A stretch of DNA of 64,000 nt from Dehalococcoidales bacterium (GTDB taxonomy: Bacteria; Chloroflexota; Dehalococcoidia; Dehalococcoidales; UBA2162), in assembly GCA_030690265.1 (NCBI GenBank), contig JAUYHA010000071.1, positions 1-64,000 on the forward strand, in the 5' to 3' direction. Positions within the stretch are counted from its first letter, which is position 1. Every line of letters starts with the position of its first letter. A model generated the notes under the pieces. That model saw only the letters and a program-made list of their open reading frames with translations. It was not told the DNA's origin and searched no databases. A program made the translations under genes and the position numbers. Shown here piece after piece: positions 18,997-28,939 of this stretch.

Positions 18997-19932
18997 GTGT
19001 CAGGAGGTCAGGAGATGTTGTCAGTGAAGGAAAAAGAACTAATTTTGGCGGAGCCGGACAGGTTTGTCGAGGAAGAAATTAAGGCATTCGCCGCCACCGC
19101 TCCGGCTAACCGCCTCTCATTTCTTTCTGACCATATTATTTTTGATGAGCCGCTGGTAAGGTTTGCCGCTGGTGATGACCCTATCTTCACTGAATACAAG
19201 ACCATTATCGCTTCTACCCACCTCACCCCCCGTGAGGCGTTGGCTCGAGCCTGCAATAAGAGCCCTGAAGATATGCCGGAGCGCCTTTCAGTGATAAGCT
19301 GGATTTTGCCCGTCACGGAGAAGACCTGTAAATCTAACCGCAGCGAGAGGCTCGCGCCCAGTCGGCTCTGGTCACACACCCGCTGGTATGGCGAGAAATT
19401 TAATGATGCAATGCGGAAGTATGTGGTGGAACTGCTCGGTGGAGCGGGCTATCTGGCAGCGGCGCCGGTGTTGCAGCACTACTTCAAAACGGATAAAAAT
19501 GAGAAAGGACCTTACTCAAACTGGTCAGAACGCCATATTGCTTATGCTGCCGGGCAGGGCACCTTCAGCCTTTCCGATGGCTTTATTACCGAGCGGGGTA
19601 TCGCCCACCGCTGCGGCAGCGTGGTTACTGACCTGGTGCTGCCGGCAAGCCCGAGAATAGCAGAGAACCATCTCTCAAACTGCCTGTTCTATGTGGATGG
19701 TAGCTGTAATGCCTGTGTCGTCCGTTGTCCTGCCGGGGCTATTACCGAGCAAGGGCACGATAAGATAAAATGCCGGGCGTATCTGGAGAGTATCGGTTAT
19801 TACACGGCATTGAAAGAAGGCTATGACAATGAGAAGAGCGTAGCCGGCTGTGGACTTTGCCAGACAAAGGTGCCCTGCGAATACCGAATCCCGGCGAAAA
19901 TAGAAAAGATACGGAAGAAGCAGGCAGAGTAG
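18997..19932 (+). CDS. 4Fe-4S protein related to epoxyqueuosine reductase/QueG-like family
   Basis: CNACVVRCPAGAITEQGHDKIKC and CGLCQTKVPCEYRIP cluster motifs; no TAT signal; start may be M6 (MLSVKEKE). Confidence 0.7.
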   Translation: MSGGQEMLSVKEKELILAEPDRFVEEEIKAFAATAPANRLSFLSDHIIFDEPLVRFAAGDDPIFTEYKTIIASTHLTPREALARACNKSPEDMPERLSVISWILPVTEKTCKSNRSERLAPSRLWSHTRWYGEKFNDAMRKYVVELLGGAGYLAAAPVLQHYFKTDKNEKGPYSNWSERHIAYAAGQGTFSLSDGFITERGIAHRCGSVVTDLVLPASPRIAENHLSNCLFYVDGSCNACVVRCPAGAITEQGHDKIKCRAYLESIGYYTALKEGYDNEKSVAGCGLCQTKVPCEYRIPAKIEKIRKKQAE

Positions 19933-19963
19933 TGCCCGATTGATACCTTTTGCCCAAAAGCCC

Positions 19964-20197
19964 CTATAGCTCAGTTTCCAGAAGGGTTGTCGTATCCTGA
20001 ACACCCTGAATGCCGCGGACTTCACCAACGACTATCTTGGTCAGTTCAAAAAGGCTCTTGGCTTCAGCGATAGCGATGGCGTCCCACTGACCGAAGACGA
20101 GATTGATACCCGTGACTCCTTGAGTGGCTCTAATCTGGGTTAGAGCATCTGATTCCAACCCCGGCACCAGCTTGATGAGAAGATAACCTTTCACCAT
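19964..20197 (-). CDS. Lrp/AsnC-type ligand-binding (RAM) domain protein
   Basis: 77 aa; VKGYLLIKLVPGLESDALTQIRATQGVTGINLVFGQWDAIAIAEAKSLFELTKIVV. Confidence 0.85.
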   Translation of the reverse strand: MVKGYLLIKLVPGLESDALTQIRATQGVTGINLVFGQWDAIAIAEAKSLFELTKIVVGEVRGIQGVQDTTTLLETEL

Positions 20198-20467
20198 ATA
20201 GAAGTATTATATTCCTTCCTGGTCTTATTGACAAGTCTAACCCCATCCCCTTTATCCCCTTCAGGGAGAACCCCTCTGGGTGAACTCGGGCTGAACCCTT
20301 CAGGGTGAACCCTTCCCCTTGTCAAGGGGAAGGGGAAGAAAATTTTAGAGAGGGGCTTTGCCCCTCTCTTACCTACACTCCCCTATTCTCGGCGATAGAT
20401 TGAAAGCTAGGTGGCGCTGAGAATAGAAATAAAACCAAAAGAAAATAACATATAACCAAATCTATGT

Positions 20468-21076
20468 TCAGACCTCAATTCTCAAAAACACATTTCTAAA
20501 AAGCTTCCCATTATGAGCATAAGCTTCAGGCCAATATTTAGGGTATTTCACTTTAATGCCATCACTGCCTAATTCATATGCGAAAACCTCTGACTCAACA
20601 CTGTGAAGAGCAGTCATTTTAATTTTTGCTATAGCTTGCAGTTTTTCTCTTTCAGTTGGCACTTTTGGGTTTAAGTGATGGTAATCATTCCGCCCTTTCC
20701 ATATTTCTTTGAAGTATTTATAGCAATCAGATGTTACTTTCTTTCTACGGCGTAGAGCAAGGGTATTCTTCTCAAAATCGTTAGTGGCATTCCACCCGCT
20801 TCTTTCACATAAAAAACGAGCTAATGCTTCGGCTACAGCTTGGCAAAGGGCTATACAGGCGAAGAAATGACCATCGCGGTAGAGACGTATACACTCGTCA
20901 GAGATTAGTCCAAAAGGCTGCTCATTAGGCCTAATCTCAGTAAAATTAAGTTCTAGATAACGTGTTACTCGCTCGCTTATTGTGCGAAGACAATCGGCTC
21001 TTAGCGTATCTTCTAAGTCACGGCGTCTAATCATCTTGCGTATTTTTTCCTCGTCCATCTTAGCCATAGTGTACAA
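20468..21076 (-). CDS. Hypothetical protein with possible HEPN-like motif
   Basis: IWKGRNDYHHLNP (R-x4-H) preceded by a helical region; HFFACIALCQAVAEALARFLCE. Confidence 0.6.
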   Translation of the reverse strand: MYTMAKMDEEKIRKMIRRRDLEDTLRADCLRTISERVTRYLELNFTEIRPNEQPFGLISDECIRLYRDGHFFACIALCQAVAEALARFLCERSGWNATNDFEKNTLALRRRKKVTSDCYKYFKEIWKGRNDYHHLNPKVPTEREKLQAIAKIKMTALHSVESEVFAYELGSDGIKVKYPKYWPEAYAHNGKLFRNVFLRIEV

Positions 21077-21098
21077 CTCCTTAATAAACGGTTAACCC

Positions 21099-22346
21099 TT
21101 ACCTCTCCCCCCACACTCCATCCCCTCTAACTTTGACTAGTTTTACTGGTAAAATCTTATTGGTTAAATCATCGTCACTTCTGGTATTGACCTTGATATA
21201 GTTATCGGTGTAGCCGGACCATAGCCCGCCAGATTGCTGCTCCCAGAGTACCGGCATAATCTTACCTAAAAATTTCTGCCTGAAGTTTCGGGCGCTTTCT
21301 CTGGCTAGAGCCAGCATCTTCCGGCTCCGCTGCTTTTTGACCTGAGCGCTGATTTGGTAGGGAAGTCGGGATGCCTGAGTTCCCTGACGTGGCGAGTAGG
21401 CAAATACGTGAATACGGGCAAATTCCAGCTGCCGACAAAGCTCGTGGCTTTCTTCAAACTCCTCCTCAGTCTCACCGGGAAAGCCGGTAATTATATCGGT
21501 GGTGATGGCGGCATCGGGCAGAAGCCTCCGGATTAAAGATACCGCCTCCTGATAGCTGCCAGCCGAGTATTGCCGCCTCATCCGCCTGAGCACAGTGTCA
21601 CTGCCACTCTGTAGAGAGAGGTGGAAATGGGGGCACAGCCTCCGGTTGCGCCACAGCCCGACGAGTTCCGGGGAGATTTCCCGGGGCTGGAGAGAAGAAA
21701 GCCGCAATCTGGCTACATCGGTTTCGGCCAGGATATTCTCCAGCAGCCTCTTCAGGTCAACTCCGTCAGAGTGATAGGAACCAACCTCGGTCCCGGTTAG
21801 GACCACTTCTTTAACACCATCAGCTACCCGCTGTCTCACCTCAGCTACAACCCGGTCTGCGGGCAGGCTTTTCTCTCTTCCCCGTACCAGAGGCACGATG
21901 CAGTATGAGCAGAAGCTGTTACAGCCGTCCTGAATCTTGATGAAGGAGCGGGTGCGGAAGACAGGCTTATGACTGGCAGAGTCGTCTCCTTTGATGTAAG
22001 TCGTCCTATTCAGGTACTCTTCCAGCAGGGGCAGTAAACGGGTCTTCTCATTGTTGCCCGCCACCAGGTTAACTCCGTCAATCTGTGCCAGCTCCCGGGG
22101 CAGTCGCTGAGCATAGCAGCCGGTAACCGCCAGCAGGGCTTCAGGATTCCGGCGATGAGCCTGACTGAGCAGGTGGCGCGATTTGGCGTCGGCGGTGTGA
22201 GTCACAGTACAGGTGTTCAGTATGTAAATGTCAGCCTCATCTACCGATGAGACCAGCCTGTGTCCCGCTTCGGTGAACTGTCTGGCTAAGGACTCCGTTT
22301 CAGCTTGATTCAGTTTGCAACCCAGGGTTTCTAAGGCGATTTTCAT
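21099..22346 (-). CDS. mtaB: tRNA t6A37 methylthiotransferase (MtaB-type radical SAM)
   Basis: MKIALETLGCKLNQAETESLARQF, IQDGCNSFCSYCIVPLVRGREKS, TDIITGFPGETEEEFEES. Confidence 0.94.
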   Translation of the reverse strand: MKIALETLGCKLNQAETESLARQFTEAGHRLVSSVDEADIYILNTCTVTHTADAKSRHLLSQAHRRNPEALLAVTGCYAQRLPRELAQIDGVNLVAGNNEKTRLLPLLEEYLNRTTYIKGDDSASHKPVFRTRSFIKIQDGCNSFCSYCIVPLVRGREKSLPADRVVAEVRQRVADGVKEVVLTGTEVGSYHSDGVDLKRLLENILAETDVARLRLSSLQPREISPELVGLWRNRRLCPHFHLSLQSGSDTVLRRMRRQYSAGSYQEAVSLIRRLLPDAAITTDIITGFPGETEEEFEESHELCRQLEFARIHVFAYSPRQGTQASRLPYQISAQVKKQRSRKMLALARESARNFRQKFLGKIMPVLWEQQSGGLWSGYTDNYIKVNTRSDDDLTNKILPVKLVKVRGDGVWGER

Positions 22347-22413
22347 ATTGACTACTTAACGGCAAATATATTATACTAGCCCTAATCTAAAGCTGGCAAA
22401 CTGAGGGGGTAAC

Positions 22414-23670
22414 TTGGTAAATAGCCTCGATAACAGGGTAGTGGTCTCCGGGATAGGTTGTTTTTCTCCTCTTGGGCTGGATATTGTCACTACCTGGGAA
22501 AATCTTATTGCCGGCAAGTCCGGTATTGACTATATAACCCTCTTCGATGCTGAGAAGTTTGATACCAGGTTCGCCGGTGAGGTAAAAGGCTTTGAGCCTA
22601 CCAACTACCTTGACCGTAAGGAAGCTCGCCGGATGGACCGCTTTGCTCAGCTATCAGTTGCCGCCAGCAAGCAGGCGGTAGAACAAGCTGGAATTCAAAT
22701 CAACTCGGCCAACCAGGGTCAAATCGGCATCATAATTGGCAGCGGTATCGGCGGTTTAACCACTTTATATGAGCAAACCAAGATACTGGTTGAAAATGGT
22801 CCCGGGGAGGTAAGCCCCTTCCTGGTGCCGATGATGATAGCTGATATGGCGGCGGCTCAGGTATCCATTACCCTGGGAGTGAAGGGAGTAAACCTCTGTA
22901 CCACATCGGCCTGCTCCAGCAGCTCTGATGCTATGGGTGTGGCTTACGAGCTTATCAAACGGGGAGATGCCCTGGTAGCGATAACCGGCGGTGCCGAGGC
23001 AATTATTAATCCGCTGGGTATCAGTGCCTTCAATGCCTTGAGGGCACTTTCCACCAGGAACGAGGCTCCGCAGCAGGCTTCCCGCCCCTTTGATGCCGGG
23101 CATGACGGTTTTGTCATCGGCGAGGGGGCCTGTGCTCTCATTTTTGAAAGCCTGACTCATGCTCAACAGCGGGGGGCTAACATTCTGGCTGAGGTTATCG
23201 CCTATGGTGCCAGCGGCGACGCCTTTCACATCACCCGCCCTGATGATGATGGTGATGGTGCGGCTAGAGCTATACAGCTTGCCCTGAATAAAGCGGGATT
23301 AGCTCCGGATGATATTGATTATATTAATGCCCACGGCACCTCCACTCCACTTAATGACCGGATGGAGACCAGGGCGATAAAGACCGTATTTGGTGAGCAG
23401 GCTTATCGTATTCCGGTAAGTTCCACCAAATCAATGACCGGGCATCTCATTGGTGCTTCCGGCTCCTTGGAAGCCGCAGTATGTATCATGGCTATCAAGC
23501 ACGGCATAATACCACCGACAATAAATCTTTGCCAACCTGCCCCCGAGTGTGACCTGGATTATGTCCCTGGTAAAGCCCGCCGGGCTGAAGTTAATGTGGC
23601 TCTATCTAACTCCTTCGGCTTTGGCGGTCACAACTCGGTTTTGATTTTCCGGAAATATAGTGAGGACTAG
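22414..23670 (+). CDS. fabF: Beta-ketoacyl-ACP synthase II
   Basis: TTG start; VNLCTTSACSSSSDAMGVAYE active-site Cys, NAHGTSTPLNDRMET, KSMTGHLIGASGSLEA, SNSFGFGGHNSVLIF. Confidence 0.95.
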   Translation: MVNSLDNRVVVSGIGCFSPLGLDIVTTWENLIAGKSGIDYITLFDAEKFDTRFAGEVKGFEPTNYLDRKEARRMDRFAQLSVAASKQAVEQAGIQINSANQGQIGIIIGSGIGGLTTLYEQTKILVENGPGEVSPFLVPMMIADMAAAQVSITLGVKGVNLCTTSACSSSSDAMGVAYELIKRGDALVAITGGAEAIINPLGISAFNALRALSTRNEAPQQASRPFDAGHDGFVIGEGACALIFESLTHAQQRGANILAEVIAYGASGDAFHITRPDDDGDGAARAIQLALNKAGLAPDDIDYINAHGTSTPLNDRMETRAIKTVFGEQAYRIPVSSTKSMTGHLIGASGSLEAAVCIMAIKHGIIPPTINLCQPAPECDLDYVPGKARRAEVNVALSNSFGFGGHNSVLIFRKYSED

Positions 23671-23672
23671 GC

Positions 23673-25367
23673 TTGAGCCATAGCCGCTGGAACCTGCTGC
23701 CGGCTGTTCCCGATAAGCATTTGAGCGGTGCTCCAGGTTTCTCACGGCTGATAGCCCAGCTTCTATACAATCGAGGTCTCACCGAGCCATCCCAGGTGGA
23801 ATCCTTCATTGCCGCTGATGACAGCCTGGCCGCTGACCCGAATTTGCTGCCAGGTATGCATCAGGCGGTCGCCCGGCTTTACCGGGCTTTGCTTTCCCAG
23901 GAAAACATTGCTATCTACGGTGACTATGATGCTGATGGCGTTACCGCTACCGCCCTGTTAGTTCAGGGGTTAACTTTGCTGAACGGTAAAGCTATACCCT
24001 ACATACCTCACCGCCTGACCGAAGGCTATGGTCTTAAAACGGCGGCGTTAGAGAATTTATACCGGCAGGGTATCAGCCTGGTAGTAACCGTTGATTGCGG
24101 GATTACCGCTGTGTCTCAGGTGAAAAGAGCAAAAAGGTTGGGGCTTGACATAATTATTACCGACCACCACACTCCCCCGGCTGAAATCCCGCCGGCAAGT
24201 GCAGTAATCAATCCCAAGCTGCCTGACTCAAAATATCCCTATACGGAGCTGGCGGGTGTCGGGGTAGCCTTTAAGCTTCTTCAGGCTCTGTTTTGCGGGC
24301 TTGGTAGAGAGCGGGAGCTAAATGAGCTTCTGGACCTGGTAGCCCTGGGCACTGTGGCTGATATGGTGCCTTTGCTGGGTGAAAACCGGTACCTGACCAG
24401 GCTGGGACTAGCCCAGCTGACCAATTTTCCCCGCCCCGGCATCAGGGAAATTGTAAGCCAGTCGGGGATGAGTACTACCAGCTTTGACAGTGAGAGTATT
24501 TCCTGGGTCATTGCCCCGCGCCTGAATGCAGCTGGCAGGCTGGAACACGCTATGGGCAGTTATAAGCTGCTGATGACTGACTCACTGGAAGAAGCTCGGG
24601 CTCTGGCCAGATGGCTGGAGCAAAAAAACGGGGAACGGCAGCGATTAACCGCCAGGACTTTAGCTAAAGCCAGGGAGCAGGCAGCGGCTCAGGGGGATTT
24701 GCCCCTCTTGATGGTCAGCGATAGTGATTACCCTGCGGGCATTATGGGGCTGGTAGCCGGCAGACTGGCGGAGGAGTATTATCGCCCGGTACTTGTCATC
24801 AGAAGTGGAGAGCGGTTGAGCGGCGGCAGCTGTCGCAGCATTCCCGAATTTGATATTATTCACGCCCTGAATCAGTGCCGCCATCTGCTAACCTACCTTG
24901 GCGGACATTCCCAGGCAGCCGGCTTTGGTTTGCTGACCAGAAACTTGCCACGACTGCAGCAGGAGCTTGTCCACCTGGCGGCCATACAACTGGAAGGCGT
25001 TGACCTTCGTCCCAGGGTAGACATTGATGCTGAGGTCACCCTTTCCGATATGGCGGGAGATACTTTCGCCGAAATTCAAAAACTTGCCCCCTTTGGGCAG
25101 GGTAACCCGCTGCCCACCTTTCTCAGCCGCCGGGTGGAGATTATTGACTGCCGTACTATGGGTAATGGTGGTGACCACTTGAGGCTGAGGTTGAGGCAGG
25201 ATGGCACTGTGTGGGACGGCGTAGGCTTCGGCCTGGGTAACTATCTGAATGAAATGGCGTCTCCCCTTGATATTGTCTATAGCCTGGAGCTAGACCGCTG
25301 GAACGGACAGGAAAAACTCAGGCTCAATATCCTTGACTTTGCTCCGGCCGGGGCTGGTTCAGATTAA
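23673..25367 (+). CDS. recJ: Single-stranded-DNA-specific exonuclease RecJ
   Basis: IAIYGDYDADGVTATALLVQGL, ITDHHTPP, APRLNAAGRLEHA, GGHSQAAGFGL. Confidence 0.95.
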   Translation: MSHSRWNLLPAVPDKHLSGAPGFSRLIAQLLYNRGLTEPSQVESFIAADDSLAADPNLLPGMHQAVARLYRALLSQENIAIYGDYDADGVTATALLVQGLTLLNGKAIPYIPHRLTEGYGLKTAALENLYRQGISLVVTVDCGITAVSQVKRAKRLGLDIIITDHHTPPAEIPPASAVINPKLPDSKYPYTELAGVGVAFKLLQALFCGLGRERELNELLDLVALGTVADMVPLLGENRYLTRLGLAQLTNFPRPGIREIVSQSGMSTTSFDSESISWVIAPRLNAAGRLEHAMGSYKLLMTDSLEEARALARWLEQKNGERQRLTARTLAKAREQAAAQGDLPLLMVSDSDYPAGIMGLVAGRLAEEYYRPVLVIRSGERLSGGSCRSIPEFDIIHALNQCRHLLTYLGGHSQAAGFGLLTRNLPRLQQELVHLAAIQLEGVDLRPRVDIDAEVTLSDMAGDTFAEIQKLAPFGQGNPLPTFLSRRVEIIDCRTMGNGGDHLRLRLRQDGTVWDGVGFGLGNYLNEMASPLDIVYSLELDRWNGQEKLRLNILDFAPAGAGSD

Positions 25368-25453
25368 TGGCGCCATCATAGTGGTGCTGTAAAAAGAACG
25401 GGTTGTTTTTATAAAAATAAATGCTTATAATTGCCAGTGATTGTGTTCCTATT

Positions 25454-25543
25454 TGTCGTTGCGAGGAACGTTAATGACGAAGCAATCTATATGAATAATT
25501 TATAGAGATTGCCACGTCCTTCTGAGAAGGACTCGCAATGACA
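25454..25543. repeat. Palindromic repeat family c
   Basis: tgtcgttgcgaggaacgttaatgacgaagcaatct...agattgccacgtccttctgagaaggactcgcaatgaca. Confidence 0.85.
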
Positions 25544-25564
25544 GAATAGTTAGGAGATAAGTTA

Positions 25565-26365
25565 ATGGAAATAGCAACGCTGTGGGTGGCTCTGGGGCTC
25601 GGTCTGCTTTTGGGACTTCGCCATGCCCTGGATGCTGACCACATGGTGGCGGTAACAACAATTGTGAGCGAATACAGGAATTCCCTTAAGGGTATCTGGA
25701 TTGGTATCTCCTGGGGGCTGGGGCATACCACCACCCTTTTGCTGGTTGGCCTGACGTTTCTGCTCTTTAAGCTGGCTCTACCACAGCGGTTAGCCCTGGG
25801 CTTCGAGCTGGCGGTGGGTTTTCTGCTGATTGCCCTGGGTATCCAGGTGCTCTGGGGTATTAGAAAAAAGAGGCTGCACTGGCATGCTCATGCTCATTCA
25901 CAGGAAGCTCATCACCACCTGCACGCTCACCAGGAAGGAGCTAGCGAGGGACAACGGCGCCGTTTTACCTGGAGCAGTATCGCTTATTTTCTGGTGGCGG
26001 GAATCTCTCCCGGTGAGCATCATCCGGGGGGGACTTTTGCTGAAGGGCTCCGTCCTTTCTTTCGTTTGAAGTCTTACCTGGTAGGAATTGTCCACGGTTT
26101 AGCAGGCAGTGCTGCCCTGATGCTTCTGGTATTGGCTAGTATCGAGACTACCTGGGCAGGAGTCTTATACATTTTGGTCTTCGGAGTGGGGTCAATAGCG
26201 GCCATGGGCGTTATTACCTTGCTGATGAGTACCCCTTTCGTAATCTCGGCTCGTTTTACTCTCTTGAACTACCTGGTGCACGGTGCGGCTGGAATTGCCA
26301 GCCTGTCACTGGGCAGTTTCCTGATATATGAGATAGTTTTTGTCGAGGGCTTTTTTAGTCTTTGA
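25565..26365 (+). CDS. Nickel/cobalt transporter-like (NixA/HoxN/UreH) membrane protein
   Basis: LGLRHALDADHMVAVTTIVSE motif, His-rich loop HWHAHAHSQEAHHHLHAH, VHGLAGSAALMLL. Confidence 0.85.
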   Translation: MEIATLWVALGLGLLLGLRHALDADHMVAVTTIVSEYRNSLKGIWIGISWGLGHTTTLLLVGLTFLLFKLALPQRLALGFELAVGFLLIALGIQVLWGIRKKRLHWHAHAHSQEAHHHLHAHQEGASEGQRRRFTWSSIAYFLVAGISPGEHHPGGTFAEGLRPFFRLKSYLVGIVHGLAGSAALMLLVLASIETTWAGVLYILVFGVGSIAAMGVITLLMSTPFVISARFTLLNYLVHGAAGIASLSLGSFLIYEIVFVEGFFSL

Positions 26366-26389
26366 ACCTTCTTTAAGACAGGACAACAG

Positions 26390-27184
26390 ATGATACGCAT
26401 TGGATTGAATCCGATTCTCTTTCAGTTTGGGCCCTTTTCCTTAGCCTGGCACGGTCTATTTATTGCCGTCGGAATGGTGGTAGCGGTCTGGCTTTCGGCT
26501 CGTCTGGCGGCTAAGGCAGGACTTTCGGTAGAGACCATTTACTCTCTGGCTCTCTGGGGAATCCCCGGAGGTATCATCGGTGCTCGATTGGTGCATGTGA
26601 TTGACTACTGGGACTTTTACCTGGCTCATCCTGGCTCTATCTTAGCACTCTGGGGAGGTGGACTGGCTGTGTGGGGAGGTATCCTCGGGGGGGCAGTCAC
26701 CGGGGTAATGTATCTCTGGATAAAGGGTATTCCTTCGGGAGTTTATGCTGATGTAATTGCCCCGGGGCTTATCCTGGCTCAGGCGATAGGGAGGATTGGC
26801 GATGTAATTAACGGCGAGCATATCAGCAGCGCTACCACTCTACCCTGGGGCGTGGTATATACTCATCCCGGCAGTCCCAGTTATGGTCTGCCGCCTACGC
26901 ACCCGGCGGTAGCTTACGAGTTGCTTATGAACCTTGTTATTTTCGGCTTACTCTTGAAGTTACGGGGGCGTATTCAGCCCGGTGGCTCGCTTTTCCTGCT
27001 CTATCTTATTCTTTATTCTACAGGTCGTTTCTTTCTCAACTTCCTGCGTATGGACAGCAATACCCTTTTCCTGTCTCTCGCTCAGCCGCAATGGATCAGC
27101 CTGCTGGTCCTGGTGGTGGCAGTGCCTCTCTTTGTCTTCCGGAAGCTTTCTCACCGGTCGGTGGGAACAGAAGCTAATAGCTAG
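26390..27184 (+). CDS. lgt: Prolipoprotein diacylglyceryl transferase
   Basis: FSLAWHGLFIAVGM, GGLAVWGGILGG, AIGRIGDVINGEHIS, HPAVAYE. Confidence 0.93.
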   Translation: MIRIGLNPILFQFGPFSLAWHGLFIAVGMVVAVWLSARLAAKAGLSVETIYSLALWGIPGGIIGARLVHVIDYWDFYLAHPGSILALWGGGLAVWGGILGGAVTGVMYLWIKGIPSGVYADVIAPGLILAQAIGRIGDVINGEHISSATTLPWGVVYTHPGSPSYGLPPTHPAVAYELLMNLVIFGLLLKLRGRIQPGGSLFLLYLILYSTGRFFLNFLRMDSNTLFLSLAQPQWISLLVLVVAVPLFVFRKLSHRSVGTEANS

Positions 27185-27194
27185 GCAGATTATT

Positions 27195-27473
27195 TTACCC
27201 TATTATTTCTCTTGGTGGGCCTTCTATCTTGAGGATACTTCCCTTAGTCACCCTGATTTTTGTTCCTGATTCAACGATGATAACAACGCTGCCTTCGTCA
27301 ATCTGGTCAACTTTTCCGTACATTCCACCGGCAGTGATTACAATATCGCCCTTCGCCAGGTCGAGCACTAATCTGTCGTGCTGCTGCTCACGGTGGCGAA
27401 TGGGTCTAATCATTAGGAAGTACCATACAATGATAAGAAAGCCAACAAACAGAACTATGGGAATCCAGGTCAT
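27195..27473 (-). CDS. yajC: Preprotein translocase subunit YajC
   Basis: TM helix then YFLMIRPIRHREQQHDRLVLDLAKGDIVITAGGMYGKV. Confidence 0.92.
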   Translation of the reverse strand: MTWIPIVLFVGFLIIVWYFLMIRPIRHREQQHDRLVLDLAKGDIVITAGGMYGKVDQIDEGSVVIIVESGTKIRVTKGSILKIEGPPREIIG

Positions 27474-27487
27474 TTTATTCTCCCTTT

Positions 27488-28747
27488 TTAATTGTTACTC
27501 TTTAATTCAACCTTACCCTGTAATGACCAGGGGCTTGTTTTCTCGATTTTGACATTCACCAGTTGACCCAGGTAGTCGCCATTATCGCTGAAGAAGACCA
27601 GTTTATCACTTTTGGTGCGGCCATGCCATTTGCCCTGCTTTCTTGCCTCTACCAGCACTTCAAGTGTTGTGCCCAGCAGCCGGGCGTTAATTTCAGTGCT
27701 AATTTCTTCCTGGAGATGCTCGAGGGTATTCAGCCGCTTTCTTTTCTCCTCAGCCGTAACATTATCTTCAAGCTCTCTGGCGGCAACGGTTCCTTTTCTT
27801 GGAGAATAGGCGGCTATATGGACAGTGTCAAATCTTAATTCAGAAAGCAGGTCAGCCGTCCTGTGGAACTGTTCTTCAGTTTCTGAAGGGAAGCCAACGA
27901 TGACATCGGTGCTGAGAGCTACCCCTGGTATTTTATGGCGTATCTCGGTTACAAGCCGTCGGTAATTCTCCACGGTGTAATCGCGTCTCATTGCTTTCAG
28001 TATATCATTATCTCCTGACTGGACGGGAAGGCTTATCTGCTCACAGACCTTATCCAGGCTGGCTATCGCTTCAATAAGCCTGGTACTCATTTTCCGGGGA
28101 TGGCTGGTTAAAAAGCGCAGGCGACCCAGTCCATCTATACTGTTTAGCTCACCAAGCAGGTCAGCCAGGTCCGGTTTGCCGGGTAAGTCATGCCCGTAGG
28201 AATCCACAATTTGTCCCAGTAAAGTGACCTCTCTGGTGCCGCGGCGCACCAGTTCCCTGACCTCGCAGGCTATTTCCGCTATCGGCCGGCTCCTCTCTCT
28301 ACCGCGTCGGTAGGGAACAATGCAGTAGGAGCAAAAGTTATCACAGCCCTGAATAATGGGAATATAGGCAGCTGGTGGGGAGTGGTGGGGTAATAGCTGA
28401 CCCGGTTCGGTTTTATCCTGCCAGGGGGGAAGCTCACCGGGCTTAAAAAAGTGGTCAACAAAGGAGTAGCTTTTTTTAAGCCGGTCAATATTTGAGTCTA
28501 CCAGACAGCCGGTTAAAGCGATGGTCAGATTGGGGCGCCGCCTTTTCAGTGATTTAAGGGAGCTGAGCTTGTTAATGACCCGGTTTTCGGCGCTCTGCCT
28601 GACCACACAGCTATTGAGCACAAGTAAATCAGCCTCCTCGGCGGTGGAGGCAGCCTGGTAGCCCTGCTGCTCAAAGAGGCTGCCCAGCCGTTCTGATTCC
28701 GCCTTATTCATCTGACAGCCGATTGTCCAGAGATAATATTGAAGCAT
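27488..28747 (-). CDS. miaB: tRNA-2-methylthio-N6-dimethylallyladenosine synthase
   Basis: YYLWTIGCQMNKAESERLGSLFEQQGY, IIQGCDNFCSYCIVPYRRGRERSR, TDVIVGFPSETEEQF, C-terminal TRAM. Confidence 0.94.
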   Translation of the reverse strand: MLQYYLWTIGCQMNKAESERLGSLFEQQGYQAASTAEEADLLVLNSCVVRQSAENRVINKLSSLKSLKRRRPNLTIALTGCLVDSNIDRLKKSYSFVDHFFKPGELPPWQDKTEPGQLLPHHSPPAAYIPIIQGCDNFCSYCIVPYRRGRERSRPIAEIACEVRELVRRGTREVTLLGQIVDSYGHDLPGKPDLADLLGELNSIDGLGRLRFLTSHPRKMSTRLIEAIASLDKVCEQISLPVQSGDNDILKAMRRDYTVENYRRLVTEIRHKIPGVALSTDVIVGFPSETEEQFHRTADLLSELRFDTVHIAAYSPRKGTVAARELEDNVTAEEKRKRLNTLEHLQEEISTEINARLLGTTLEVLVEARKQGKWHGRTKSDKLVFFSDNGDYLGQLVNVKIEKTSPWSLQGKVELKSNN

Positions 28748-28805
28748 GGTCCTCTACTCTTGCCTTATTGTTGGAAAATATTCTCTATCGTGAGGGGCTG
28801 CTTTC

Positions 28806-28897
28806 TGGCGGAGGGGGAGGGATTCGAACCCTCGACCCCAGTTACCTGGGGTAAGCACTTAGCAGGCGCCCGCACTAGACCACTATGCGACCCCTCC
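28806..28897 (-). tRNA. tRNA-Ser(GCT), with encoded CCA
   Basis: GGAGGGGTCGCATAGTGGTCTAGTGCGGGCGCCTGCTAAGTGCTTACCCCAGGTAACTGGGGTCGAGGGTTCGAATCCCTCCCCCTCCGCCA; acceptor, anticodon loop CTGCTAA, long variable arm and G discriminator all present. Confidence 0.95.
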
Positions 28898-28939
28898 GTG
28901 TTTCCAGAGCTAATTATATTTAATTATGCCTCTTTTTAC

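Noticed and set aside
25565-26365. Possible frameshift in the middle of the NixA-like transporter (FLVAGISPGEHHPGGTFAEGLRPFFRLKSYLVG)
   Set aside because: The reading frame is continuous and the C-terminal half retains family motifs; cannot tell a divergent loop from compensated indels without homologues.
27488-28747. miaB and mtaB (21099..22346) as redundant duplicates
   Set aside because: They belong to distinct methylthiotransferase subfamilies (TRAM-type MiaB vs MtaB N-terminal ETLGCKLNQAE); both are normally present.
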